Shown one piece after another: positions 37,589-48,785 of a DNA stretch of 64,000 nt. How positions within the stretch are numbered: the first letter of the stretch is position 1; every line of letters starts with the position of its first letter. A model generated the notes under the pieces. That model was not told where the DNA came from. It searched no databases and worked only from the letters and a program-made list of their open reading frames with translations. Origin of the DNA: Brachycybe producta. Its lineage: Eukaryota > Arthropoda > Diplopoda > Playtdesmida > Andrognathidae. The DNA is taken from assembly GCA_036925085.1 (NCBI GenBank), contig JAUPFP010000024.1, forward strand, positions 510,001-574,000. The letters run 5' to 3'. A program made the translations under genes and the position numbers.

Positions 37589-38314
37589 TTAAAACCGAGG
37601 CCATTATCCCCCCTTCCTTGCATTTCTCTCACCCTCCTCCTATTTCTCTTTTTTATCCCTTCATCCCCTTTTAATGTCTGGAGGTTTTTTTTTTGTTGCT
37701 TCGCTTTTCTGCAGTTCATTGAAGGTTGACTCTCTTTCTCCCTTATATTCTTCCCCTTTCTCTCTGTGGAACATTATCATTAAAAGTTGACCGTTATATA
37801 AAATGACTTGAGTGTGAATAGAGAGAAAAAAAAAAAGTCGTCTGAACAACTGTAGTTGCAGTTTTAAAAAATGAAGTGCAAAAAACAAGGTGAATTGTAA
37901 AGTAAAAAAAAAAGTTAAGTGAGTTCACTGTTAGGAGGTTATTCTCTTAACGTCTATTATGTTTTATATATATATATATATATAGAGACGAAACGAGTTT
38001 CTTTTCATTTACGGTTACATTAAAAAGTAAAGAGCGAGAGAACGCGGAAACGGTTTTCTCTTTCTCTACATTATAATAATAACGATGATTATATTATTCT
38101 TCTGTCTAAAAAAAAAATGTATAATAAAATAAGCCTAAAAGGTGAAACGGTCATCAGGGAGAGAAACAATGAGACTTCACTTTCCAATCATAATCATCAC
38201 ACTTGGATTAAGGTGATTTTTAAGTGTAAACACACCACCCTTAGGGGAACAATCACACATGCTGAAAAAAAACACCAGAAAACAAAATTAAATTAGAAAG
38301 AAAGATGTATGGCG

Positions 38315-38484
38315 TTAAAAAACTAGAAGGGTATTTTTTATGAGGATATCTTTCAAAATAAGCTTTTTATGTGAGTTTGAAAGTGTTAATTTTGTCTATA
38401 AAAAGCTTAAATTTGAAAGATTATCAACATGAAAATAAAACTTATCAAGTGATTGAGTTTTACTCTTCTAGTTTCTAAAAACTC
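38315..38484. repeat. Family B foldback element
   Basis: Left end AAAACTAGAAGGGTA and right end TACTCTTCTAGTTTCTAAAA are inverted. Inner arms GATATCTTTCAAAATAAGC and GCTTAAATTTGAAAGAT are also inverted. No coding capacity. One of six related copies in the window. Confidence 0.75.
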
Positions 38485-41400
38485 TTTTCTATTTTTCTCA
38501 ATGAAAGTCTCTAATGAAAGACGGGAATAATCAAAAGTTCTAAAAAAAAATCAGCTGTTTTATATAAAAACCATCTTAAATTATAGTTTTTTGACGTTGG
38601 ATTTTAGTGGGTGATTAGAGGGGAGAGAGTTTAAATCCCCTTAACTGAAAATCCGTTTGCGAAATTTAATCACTTTTATGATGACGTTTGTCTGGAGAGA
38701 CTTAAGTGTGTCGTCGTACAAAGTGAGGTTTTCCTCCAGTCTTCTTATTCATCCGTTTTAATAATAATAATAATAATTTAATTGGGTTTCTATTCGATGA
38801 ATGGACTTGTTATATAGTAATTACTGATTATTACAAAACGGATCCTGATGTGAGAGGGGGGTTTTTTTTTAATTTGTGCTGATAAAACACAAAGTAGCAA
38901 ATTGAGAAATTGTTCAATAATAATTTAAATTACTAATATTTATTGGTGACTTGGTGACTGATGATCTCAGAAAATTCCAAGTCTTATTCTTCTTCTGAAC
39001 TCATTTTTTCATTATCCTCCTCCTCCTCCTCATAAGATCATCCTTATTATTATTATGAGATTATCTACATTTATATTATGTCTATTGTAAAGTGTTGAGA
39101 AATGGGAGGTAGAACGGTTCCTCCGGTCTCCTTCTCCCTCCCTCCCTTTTTTAGTCAGCCTTAGTCAGTCAGTCAGTCATCCTTGGACTATGTTCGTGTT
39201 GTCCAAAGACGAAATGGATTTTGCAAGAAAACGAGGACGGAGGAGATGAGGAGGGGAAAGGGGGAGGACTGATTTAATAGTAAATCTATTGATCTCCCAA
39301 TAAGCCTTTTTTGGTGTGCTCTTTATTCTTCATAATATGTCACTTCCATTTTGTATTCGGAGAAAGAAAAAACACGTGAAAAACAGGGATTTTTTTAAAA
39401 AAAAATCTAAACTGCTCTTTGGTTTATGTTTGATTGGGGGGGGGGGGAATACATGTATCGTTGAATGACGTCACGTGCAGCAAAACAGATGGTCTTTTCT
39501 TATGTCTGACCGCCGAGAGTAGAGACTCGAGTGGTCACTCGTTTACCCAACACCGGCGGGTTGGACACATTTTGCGCGACGAGTTCGATTCTCAAATGGG
39601 GCTTTGATGAAAGAATATTTTCCGTCAGAAAATTAAAAACTTAATAAATTTCACGTTAGTTGATTACCCTTAATTATCTTTCTAGTATTTTTTTCTTCTA
39701 GCTTTGTATACGGTATTAAATTTGTAAAAAAAAATAATGTTTTAAAGTTTACTCAAAGGTATTTTCGTATTAAAATTAAATTAAGGAACGCTACATTTAG
39801 AGAGAATATATCAAGCGATAGAAAAATGTGCTTTTCTCCCTCATATGTTGTGGATTGAGAGAGAGAGACATGATTGAAACCGAGCCGTGCCGTGCTGAGA
39901 GATGAGTCATCCAATTTCCAAATGGATTTAAAACTCCATTCTTTAGAAGAAATTCTAGCCTCCACCCGGTCCATTCTTGATAGTCGTGCTTGAAACTTAA
40001 GACTATTATCCTTACGCCTTACGATACCGAATGGAATCATGGGAAATGGGAACACCTCCCTCTCACCCCCTGTTATCACCAAACATCGTACAAGTTCAAA
40101 CTTGTTTCTTTGATGATTTTGTTTCTCTGAACTTTGGGTGGTTTTGTTTTTCTACCATCAATCCCAGAATTTCTTCTCCTCTGTGGTTGTTGCACCATCC
40201 ATGTATAATCCCCCCCCCCCCTTTAGACTATAATCAGATACTCAACTAAGAAAGAGAGAGAGAGAGAGAGAACGGGGAAACATTGTTTTTTTTGGTTTGT
40301 TTCGTCGATAAAAGAAGAGTTGGGTCATTAATTGACCGTTTCATTGAAACTGATTAGTGATTAGTGAGCCCCCTCCCCTCCCACTTTCTCGGTTTCGTTG
40401 TTTATATTTTCTTGTTCTTCTTTTCAGTTCTTTGGAGAATTTGGCCACACCTTTATGGAGTTTCTGAAGGGGAGCGGCGACTATTGCCAGGCGCAACACA
40501 AGTAAAGACAAGCAAGAAAGAAAATAAACCACTCACTGTTGTTGGGAAATAAGAACGAACAACCACCAAAAAAAAAACCCCCCCCCCCCGCTTTCAAGAG
40601 ATAACAAACTGACGGACGAACGACTTGTCGTTTCTTCTTCTTCGGTTTTTTGTTTGCAAAAATATAATTAGCAGCAAGTAGCAACGAAAGTTGTAGTTAT
40701 AGTAGTTGCTTCATTCATCATTATATAATATAGTTGAATACAAATTTAATTGCCTCTCTCATTCTCGGTCACTTCCGGTCTCCTCTCTCAAGAGAAAAAA
40801 AAAAGTGGGGACGACGACGACGACGGACACTAAAAGAAAGAAAAAAAGGGAACTGGAGTCTTGCGTGAATGGGTTAAAAGCCATATTTAATTTTGGAGTC
40901 TTCACTTAAATCTGTGAGAATCCAGTGCAAACCAAATTTCAGAAACGTCTTTTTCTGTCATAACTACTACTTTTGTTGAATTACACAGCTAATTTTTCCT
41001 TGCAAATCACTTGTTAAATAGTTGTGAATGATTAAAGTTCAGGTGAGATCGACGGGCTTGACCTTCGCTTCCGGTGGTCGTACATCAGTGCTGCTGTTAC
41101 GTACTGGGATTCGAGGGCGTTCCGGACACTCTTTAACCACCACCACCTCCTCCTCCTCCTCCTATTCATCCTCTTCCTTGGACGTTTTGTCCCTTCGACG
41201 AATTCAGAGGTTCCTCCTCTCTCCAACCTTAGAGACCTTGGATCATCACCAACCACCACTTCATTCTCCCATTAATTGGCATCTAAATATATAAAGTGAA
41301 ACCGGGTTCTTCTTCTTTTTTTTTTTGGTAACTTTTATAAAAAATTCTCCCATATTTTCAAGCATTTCTGGGATCTGTTTGTCGTAAGAAAGAAAAAACG

Positions 41401-41550
41401 TAGTTCAACCTTCAAGATCAAGGAATTGTTTTTTGTTTATTTGGAAACTTTTTTCTCGTTTTGTCTGCTGTCGCCTTTTCTTTTTTGGTCTGAATTCAAA
41501 TTAGTGGAGGATTTTGTTTAATATATATATTAGTCGCGTGAATCTAAGCA

Positions 41551-43650
41551 ATGAGCAACAACATGAGGCAGAAAATAACAAGACCTGCCCCTTCCGAAAT
41601 CGAATACAAGAACATGAGGTTCCTAATTATGGACAGACCGACCGATTCGACGATGCCAGTTTTCATTGAGGTCAGTTCTCTCTTCTTTCGTTCTTAATGA
41701 ATGTCTTTCATTTTACAGGGATATTTTACAACCGACGACAACGACCTCTATACAGACTTAACTCGGTTAATTCGTTCTGATGGTTTCTCTCGTAACCCCG
41801 TAATGCATTTCTCAGAATGCAACACTTGCTTAAAAGAGTAGAACTTACTGCAGTTGCATATACGTGAATCTGGGTAACTCAAATCCGCATTAAGACGAGG
41901 ACTCGAAGCCGTTTTTTGTGGTCGAGATCAACTCTACAAAATGAAGTTGAAGACAACGGACGGGTGGTTAGACACTGTCGTTGACAATATGGGAAATACT
42001 TCGACTACATTTTGTAGTTGAACTCATCCACAAAAAGTCGGTCGTGTGAAAAGGGTTCTCTAAATGGGTAGCCTTTTTGAGCACAATTGTCACAATCAAG
42101 TATTGACTTGTTTATAAATAGCTTTTTAATTAGTTTGTGTTCCGTTTTTTTGCTTTTATTTTGATGGTAATCACTCATTTTGTTGGCATTGTTGGTGTTT
42201 TTTTTTGGGGTGGGGGGGTTGTCTCCTCCTCCTCCTCCTTTGATTAGGATAAGAGATGGTTGATCTTGACCTACTTCAGTATCATTTATGGGGGGAGGGG
42301 TTGAAGGGAGTTAAAGAACAAGAAAAGTCGCTTCCGTTTCGATGTTTACACTTTATAAAAATTATTTTGTTTGCTTGAGTTTGAAAATCACTGTATGCTC
42401 ACATTTTATTTACACTGCAAACAATAGCAACAGTGAGTGATACCAAAAATAAGATGTAATACTGGTCGTGTAATTGATGAGGGACGGCCTTTGATGGTTC
42501 AGAATCTTGATTTTGAGATAAGTGACGTTAGTCACCTAACGTCAATAACGTGTTTCGAGAGGAAGTGTTCATGGCAGCGATCCAGGGCAGGCGGCCATTT
42601 GACGTTATGCCAGTTTACTTGCTCTCGGACTTACAGTAATTTTTTTTCTCGAGTAGAATTGGTCGCGCACGCGTATCATATAATCATAACTGTGTTTCGA
42701 ACATTTCTTGTAACAGTTGATGTACAAAATAAAAGCAAAAATGTATTTCATTTTTCACATTGTCCTAAGAAATGTTTTTTTTTCTTCTTCAGGAACTAAA
42801 AAAGCGTAATGCGAAAGATGTGGTTAGGGTGTGTGAACCAACCTATGAAATAGATCTGTTGCAGAAGGAAGGAATTCGCGTTCTCGTTAGTTATTTTTTT
42901 CTACTTCACCACTGTTGTTTCACTTTTGAAGAACGAGTGTAACTAATTGTTTTAATATGCTTTTAGGATTGGCCTTTCGACGATGGTACACCACCGGCCA
43001 ATCAGATCGTCGAGGATTGGTTCGATCTCCTTAAGACGAGGTTCAGAGAAGATCCGAACTGCTGTGTCGCAGTTCATTGCGTCGCAGGCCTCGGACGGTA
43101 AGAGTCTTAATAAACAAAAAGTAGCTTCCCCCTTCCCCTCCTCCGTCCTACTCTGCAAATTTTTTTTTTGTTGAGTGTTTTGGATGCTTGATTTTATGCC
43201 AAGTGGAAATCCGCAGTCACATGGTTGTTTACATTTTGAAATGTCGTAGCATCAATTTTAGTTTTGCGTTTATTTTTAGTAACTCCGCTCGAGATGCATC
43301 TTTAAAAGAGAAAAACAAAAATGACTTTTATTCGAAATTAAATTAACTTTGAAATCTTTTTTTTTTTTAATCTTGTGTTTCGAAAGGGCTCCGGTGCTGG
43401 TTGCTCTGGCACTCATCGAATTGGGAATGAAATACGAAGATGCGGTGGAATTCATACGACAGTAAGTTTAAAAACAAACAAGTTCGTTTTAGGGTAAATT
43501 TTTTTTAATTTCGTGTGTGATTATGATTTTTTAACGAATAGGAAAAGACGGGGTGCGATCAATTCGAAACAATTGGCCTATCTAGAGAAGTACCGTCCGA
43601 AATCTCGCCTTAAGTTAAAGAATGGTCATCGGCAGTGCATCATACAGTGA
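41551..43650 (+). CDS. PTP4A / PRL protein tyrosine phosphatase
   Basis: Small prenylated dual-specificity phosphatase of the PRL family, which binds CNNM magnesium transporters at membranes and promotes growth. Five exons, 41551-41670, 42793-42885, 42967-43097, 43387-43461 and 43542-43650, give 175 residues (vertebrate PRLs about 170). Catalytic P-loop [10 protein letters not shown] has Cys109 and Arg115; the general-acid loop is WPFDDGTPP; the polybasic tail ends in the prenylation box [20 protein letters not shown] matches the PRL N-terminus. A possible upstream ORF overlaps the ATG (ATGA). Introns 1 and 3 carry repeats. One gene stands in for vertebrate PTP4A1-3, so no paralogue letter is given. 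Confidence 0.96.
41909..42041. repeat. Foldback element in PTP4A intron 1
   Basis: Inverted arms of about 42 bp: TTTTTTGTGG..GAG.TCAACTCTACAAAATG at the left pairs with CATTTTGTAGTTGAACTC..CCACAAAAAG at the right, with a few mismatches and one 2-bp gap. It has a central spacer of about 50 bp and no coding capacity. Confidence 0.65.
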
Positions 43651-43820
43651 TTCTTCTAACGGCTTAAAACAAACAACGTAACACTGATGAAATTATGGTA
43701 AATTAAGATAGCTGGATTAATTGAATCCCCTCTTCCTCCTCCTTTATGGTTTGACGAAAATTTAGTTTTCGTGCAAACTTTTTTCACGAGAAAGATTACA
43801 AAAAATTCAAAGTGTTTTTA

Positions 43821-44041
43821 TAAACTAGAAAGGTTGTGGGTGATATTGCTAAAAGTTTTTTCATGATAATATGATATCTTTGAAAATAAACTTTTTATGA
43901 CAGTTTGGAAAAAAAAATGATTTTTGTAAAAATGTTATTGAAAAACAAAAAACTACAAACTTATTTTAAATTGTTTATTTTTTAAGATATTGCTATGAAA
44001 AAGACACTTGGCTATAATTTATGAAATTCTAGTTTCTTAAA
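43821..44041. repeat. Family B foldback element
   Basis: Begins TAAACTAGAAAGG and ends AAATTCTAGTTTCTTAAAC, with an inner GATATCTTTGAAAATAAAC and inverted TTTTTAAGATATTGC. Larger and more diverged than the other copies. Confidence 0.55.
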
Positions 44042-46227
44042 CAATTTGAATATTATCGTGATGTGTTCCTGAAAACAGTTTGCACGTGACGTTTAAAATA
44101 ACCCTCTCTCCTCCAGCCAAAGTTAAGATTCGGCAGTTCCCTCAAGTGTGCTCTCGAAATATGTTTAAAAATAAAATCTCCTCCCTCCCCCCACTTTTGT
44201 CTTCATTAAAGTGCTTTATTTTATTTTGTTGTTGCTCAAATTCGGTCCCAATTTCATTTAGCTTTCTCTCTTTATTCGATTTTTTCTTGCCCCCCCTCCC
44301 AATCCCAGATTTCTTTAATTATGCAAAATTTATCTAACATTTGCATATATATGTATATGCGTGTGCGTATTATGCCATGTTTCTTTCGTCAATTCATTTC
44401 ACATTATGCATTACAAACACCGACGCATTTTTTATATATATATTCTACTTCTTACAATTATTGCAGTGTCACCTTTTTTCATTATTTTTTTTTTCTTTCT
44501 TCAGCATCACTATCGCAAAAAATGTTGCTCTCGTGGATGTGTTTTTTTTTCTGCTACCCCTACTCCCTCCACCCCAGCCCCCCCCCCCCCCTTTTTATTT
44601 AAAACGGCGTGTTTATTTTTCATTTCGAAACTTGTGAAGCAAATTAACACGATAATCTCCCATCTTATTTTTGAAGCTATCTCACGTGTGTTTATGTTGC
44701 TTTTATATCTGTGCAATTGTGTTGGGAGGGCGGAGGGGTTAACGGTTTGTTGCAATTAAGATATCAGGAATTGTTGTTATACTTGGCACATGGTATTCCC
44801 TCCTCCGGGGTATTGGGCCTTTACCTTAATTGGGCCATTTGTGCCTTTGGCGACTAATCGAAATCAATCTCTAAAAAGCACACCAAAAACGTCCTTTTAT
44901 AAAAAAAAAAACCTTGGTCCAGTCAGGATTCTGACATATATAGGAACGCAGCAAAAAATAAGTGCGGAAAATGACCCCTTCCTACCAAACTTCATTTGTC
45001 CTTTTGACTGTACTTGGTCTTCCCAACAACAACAACAAAAAAACCATATCAATTGAAAAGATTGTTTTAAACGGAAGCAACGCAATTACACCTCAGCTCA
45101 GGTGTTAGAAAAAGAAAAAAGCCATTTGTCTCAAAGCAGCAATGGCCAAATTAAAGTTAATTTCCTATTTTAAATGCATCTAGTCTAGAAAATCACTACA
45201 GAGTTTTAATTATTTGTTTGGCTTTTCCAGAGTGTATGTGTTTTTTTGTTTTCTCTATGCATTTCTGCAACAATATTATAGAAATTTGATTTGCCTTTTG
45301 AATTTTTTTTCCTCTTTGATTATCAGTCATAACCCCTTCCCTTTCGAAATTGACCTATCCAGGTTTATCCTATCCGTCCCCGTCGTTATTCTTTACCCAT
45401 TTCCATTGAAATACATTTTAATTTTTAAGAAGACAGTAAAACAACCGACATTTAGTTAATTTTCCTGTAATAACCAGATTCATTTTTTATTACAGTTTAA
45501 ATCCTCCTCCTCCAGAATTTTCTTTGTGAATATTTGAAAAAACAAAAGTTGTAGTTAATATTTCTGTAACTGTGGTGTTGTACTTTTTTTTGACAAGTCT
45601 TTGTAAAGATGACTGACTGTATTTGTTGAAAGACGAATAATTTTGCAATGTTGTTCCCTAGAATGAATCTCGTCGCTCGATTGGTCGACAAAAAAGTGCA
45701 CGGATTAAGTTTTTAATATATTATTTATCATCCACTTTAATAAGCGACGAAATTCTGTTTAAGAAAAAAAAACTTCATTGAGATATAAAGGGATAAAAAG
45801 AGATCATGGTAAAAACTGGTTTTGTACTTTTCGTTTTCAAAGCATTTTAACACCAGATTGAATGTTTTTTTCTTTTGTTGCTTCCCCTTTCTGCCGTCAT
45901 CTGTTAGTCCTTTCGTTCATTGTTAATTTGGCACGTGCAAGAGGAAGAGATGGTCGTTGTCATCGACAGCCGCCTTCCTCTTGGACGTCCCACTGTAGAA
46001 AGTTGCATATACGTATCGTACCTCGACAATTCGTTGTTTGTAAAAGGTCTTTGGATGAGTTTGGCCATTTTTTTTTGTTAAAATTCCATAGTAATTAATG
46101 TGAGTGTGGCTGTAAATTTTTGGAATTAAAATAGTCACTTGTTTAAATAAATTATTACGGTTATTTTAAATTGTAAATGCCTCTCGGACTCAGTGTTTTG
46201 GATGCAAAATGAGGAGAAACTTCGAAT

Positions 46228-46392
46228 GTTTTAGATGCTAGAAGGGTAGCTCAGTCACTAAGTATACTTGCATATGTTATCTTTCAAAATAAGCTTTTAA
46301 AGATGAATTTAAAAATGACCAAAGTTTTAAGCAGATGATATTTGAAAGACTACCCTTTTAATTTTTGAAAACACTTTCCAGTTTCTCTTAAT
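46228..46392. repeat. Family B foldback element
   Basis: Begins GTTTTAGATGCTAGAAGGGTA and ends in CTTTCCAGTTTCTCTTA. Inner blocks ATCTTTCAAAATAAGCTTTT and GATGATATTTGAAAGAC are inverted. Confidence 0.6.
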
Positions 46393-46514
46393 TTTTGCTC
46401 ACAAACCATCTGAATTGGATTCTAAACACAACTTTTGACCCTCTCGTTTTGTGAATTTTTTTTTTATTTCGAGAAAAAAAAAAGGAAAATAAAAGCAAAA
46501 CAGAAATCGGACGT

Positions 46515-47719
46515 TTATAAGAACATATCATCGTATCCTGGAGGTGGCAAATGATCAGGTGTTGGCCCTCCAAATGGAGGATTATGACGTCTTTCTTCAC
46601 CTGGTACCGGTGGTCCGTACGGATCAAACCTCGCACCTGGAATGGTCCCTCTGTCGAGAAGGTTTGTATCGGTTCAAAAGGACCAATTAGTCGCACGTTA
46701 AAATGAAAATACCTTGGAAAGGTTCCAGGTCTATTGGGTTGTATCAGTGATCGTGGATCCATCAACATCCCCGATGGACCTCCTAGAGGATGAAGGTCTC
46801 CACGGCCTACATCGGGCCAACGGTTGCGACCGTTGTCATCCTCATCGGGGAAGCTACAATAAGACGTTCTCTTGGATCTGTGATTGGATGACGTTTTAAA
46901 GCTTGTTATGTTCATACTTGTTTAACGATGGAAATGGGCGACGATGGCTCGGTACTCCGAGTGGATTCGGATCTACTAATCCACTGTTATCGTGCCTAAT
47001 AAAATTAATTGACCGGTACGTTATTAATACAAAATCTATGGTAACTCAAAAATATGACTGCAGACGTGGTGGGTTCCTTTGGCAACGCCTTCGAAACTTG
47101 TATTCCAAGTAGTTGTTCCCTTATCTCAGTCTGTAATGCGTCCAGATTTTGATAGACACTAAAATAGTAGAAAAAGAGATTAGATTTTTCGATAGTTTCG
47201 CAGTAGAACGGCAGCGGAACCTTCGAAAACCCGCATTGTGGTCAGTAATGAAGTTGTCGACAGTCAACGAAATCGAAGCCGTCTGTTTGTCATTTTTCTG
47301 TAAAAGAAAACGAGAAAGTACACTTAAATTAACCAATTGGTGGAGGTTTTGTTTAGTTAACCAACGAGTTGACGATTAGAATTCCATCTGCAAAGACGAT
47401 TTTCACAAGGAATGTCTCATTCTTTCCTGGTCGAACGTATCGTAGTGTGTAAACGTCTTCGCTTTTCTCGTTCCACCCAGAAGGCAAAAGTTCCGAAACC
47501 TCTCCTTCTCCTTCTCCGAACTCAATTGTTTTAAACAAATGAAGAAAACTGTTAGCAGCAATACATGAACCATACGTTGTCACTGTCTGTTGTTACTGTG
47601 GAGCGAAGACCATCGGTGACCAGTGTCCAGTGGATGGCCAAAACCAAAGCATCAGATTTGCAACGTAGTTCGGATGAACGGCTCGAAAAGAAAAGCTCGA
47701 GACCAAAGAGTTCGGACAT
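46515..47719 (-). CDS. PSMF1: Proteasome inhibitor PI31 (PSMF1)
   Basis: PI31 binds 20S/26S proteasomes and Fbxo7 and acts as inhibitor and transport adaptor. Seven exons on the minus strand (47719-47597, 47520-47362, 47297-47221, 47158-47066, 46995-46918, 46877-46713, 46650-46515) give 276 residues (human 271). The N-terminal FP domain shows CKSDALVLAIHWTLVTDGLR, VSELLPSGWNEKSEDVYTLRY and NETFLVKIVF. The C-terminal half is disordered, Pro/Gly/Arg-rich and ends IPGARFDPYGPP...PDHLPPPGYDDMFL, matching the vertebrate tail. The last three residues are MFL where vertebrates have MYL (HbYX-like). Downstream minus-strand AATAAA at 46463-46468. Confidence 0.95.
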
Positions 47720-47860
47720 CCTGTATGAGAAAGATACAATTTACACACGCATAATCCACTAAACGTTTCGTAAGTTGTCAACATTATTATTACCTTTCTA
47801 AGGTTAAAAATTAATCAACTTTAGATAGCTTCAAATTAAGAATGTCATCATTTTGAATTA

Positions 47861-47903
47861 TTAGTCGCCGCTGTTGACACAAAATAACAACGGCGGCGAC
47901 TAA
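47861..47903. repeat. GC-rich hairpin in PSMF1 upstream DNA
   Basis: TTAGTCGCCGCTGTTG and, reversed, TTAGTCGCCGCCGTTG pair with one mismatch around a short AT-rich loop; pairing continues weakly outward (TTATTA/TAATAA-like). Confidence 0.7.
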
Positions 47904-48042
47904 ATAATAGATCATCCGATCAAGATCACTTTATAACGGTAAAGCAACTTCATGTTAGAAATAAACGCCAAAAGTGAGTGAAGAATTGTCTGCTTTTTAA
48001 AGCTATAAGGAAGACATCTTGCTATCTGTTTTTGTGTCCATT

Positions 48043-48077
48043 CAAGGCCTTAGAGTAACTTATACTCTAAGGCCTTG
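48043..48077. repeat. Perfect 15-bp-arm palindrome
   Basis: CAAGGCCTTAGAGTA and TACTCTAAGGCCTTG are perfect reverse complements separated by five bases. Too regular for chance in AT-rich DNA; role unknown. Confidence 0.8.
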
Positions 48078-48113
48078 GTCCATTGATTGTAAGTGAAGCA
48101 CTAAGTAGAGTTT

Positions 48114-48127
48114 GCGCCATCTATTGG
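48114..48127 (-). promoter_or_regulatory. CTCF-like site
   Basis: The minus strand reads CCAATAGATGGCGC, matching CCASYAGRKGGCRS at all but one position. Located in the intergenic DNA between PSMF1 and RagC/D. Motif match only. Confidence 0.45.
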
Positions 48128-48785
48128 TCACAATTTTATTTGTCTATGTATCTTGGTTCACACGTCCAAAAGGGGAAGATACAGATAGTGAATCTCGTAC
48201 GGTATGTCAAGCCATTTTACTTTATATCGGCGTTTTACTGTATTTTCAGAATTTAATACTATTCTGGGTGTCCAATTAAAGTAGGATAAAAAGTAAACCG
48301 ACTTGCTAATTGTTACGTTCTGCTATGAATCTCTGTCATGATTTTTTTATGTCGTCCCCCTTGATAATGTAACTTTATTTTTGGTAATTTGCATAAATGG
48401 TTGTTCCACTAATGCATCCTAGTAAAAAAAAAATATTAAGTATCATATATTAATTTACACAGCATGTTTATTAAAATGAAATTTAAAGATTTAAATCGGG
48501 TGATTAATTTTATGTACACAAAACAAAAAAAATTTCTTCAGGGATAAATTATATATAAACATTACAAAAAAAAAAAAGAAAACATATCGAAGGCGCATTC
48601 TTAGATTTCTCAATTACCCTGTTTCGCGACAAAAAATTGAAAAAAAAATATCTTCGTCATCTCGGTATATATATAATACATTATATTTGTTTATTGTCTC
48701 AATAAACGAACACATTTCTCATTTTTATGAAATATTTGCTTTCCTTCTTCTGGAGTCGTAATCGTTGTGAAAGTGAAGTTTCCTT

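Larger units (their letters stand above)
36869..41550 (+). other. Probable long first intron/leader region of PTP4A
   Basis: 4.7 kb with no convincing coding exon. Contents: a TTAA-flanked MITE (37380-37588), a family B foldback (38315-38484), TA and GA microsatellites (37.97 and 40.25 kb), long G or C homopolymers (39436, 40210, 40578) and a TGACGTCA at 39466. An alternative leader exon may end at 41042 (ATGATTAAAGTTCAG|GTGAGA). It too would give an in-frame upstream ORF ending at the PTP4A start. The coding exon's acceptor ATATATTAG ends at 41533. Confidence 0.45.
43651..46514. other. PTP4A 3' flank and intergenic region
   Basis: No gene supported; many T-rich open frames here are compositional. 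Holds two family B foldbacks (43821-44041, 46228-46392) and a 14-bp C run at 44578. An AATAAA near 43887 sits inside the first foldback and might serve as PTP4A's poly(A) signal. On the minus strand AATAAA at 46468-46463 lies about 50 bp past the PSMF1 stop. Confidence 0.5.
47720..48785. other. Intergenic region between PSMF1 and RagC/D
   Basis: Contains two hairpins (47861-47903 and 48043-48077), a strong CTCF-like site at 48114-48127 and AT-rich DNA. Minus-strand AATAAA at 48696-48691 lies 90 bp beyond the RagC/D stop. PSMF1 is transcribed away from RagC/D in the same direction, so its promoter lies here. No gene seen. Confidence 0.55.

Noticed and set aside
37429-37719. Overlapping 96-98-codon frames on both strands
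   Set aside because: They lie inside and beside the TTAA-flanked MITE and in T-rich DNA, with no protein-family signal.
44080-45085. Cluster of T-rich open frames between PTP4A and PSMF1
   Set aside because: Low complexity, overlapping in several frames, no splice structure or recognisable domains.
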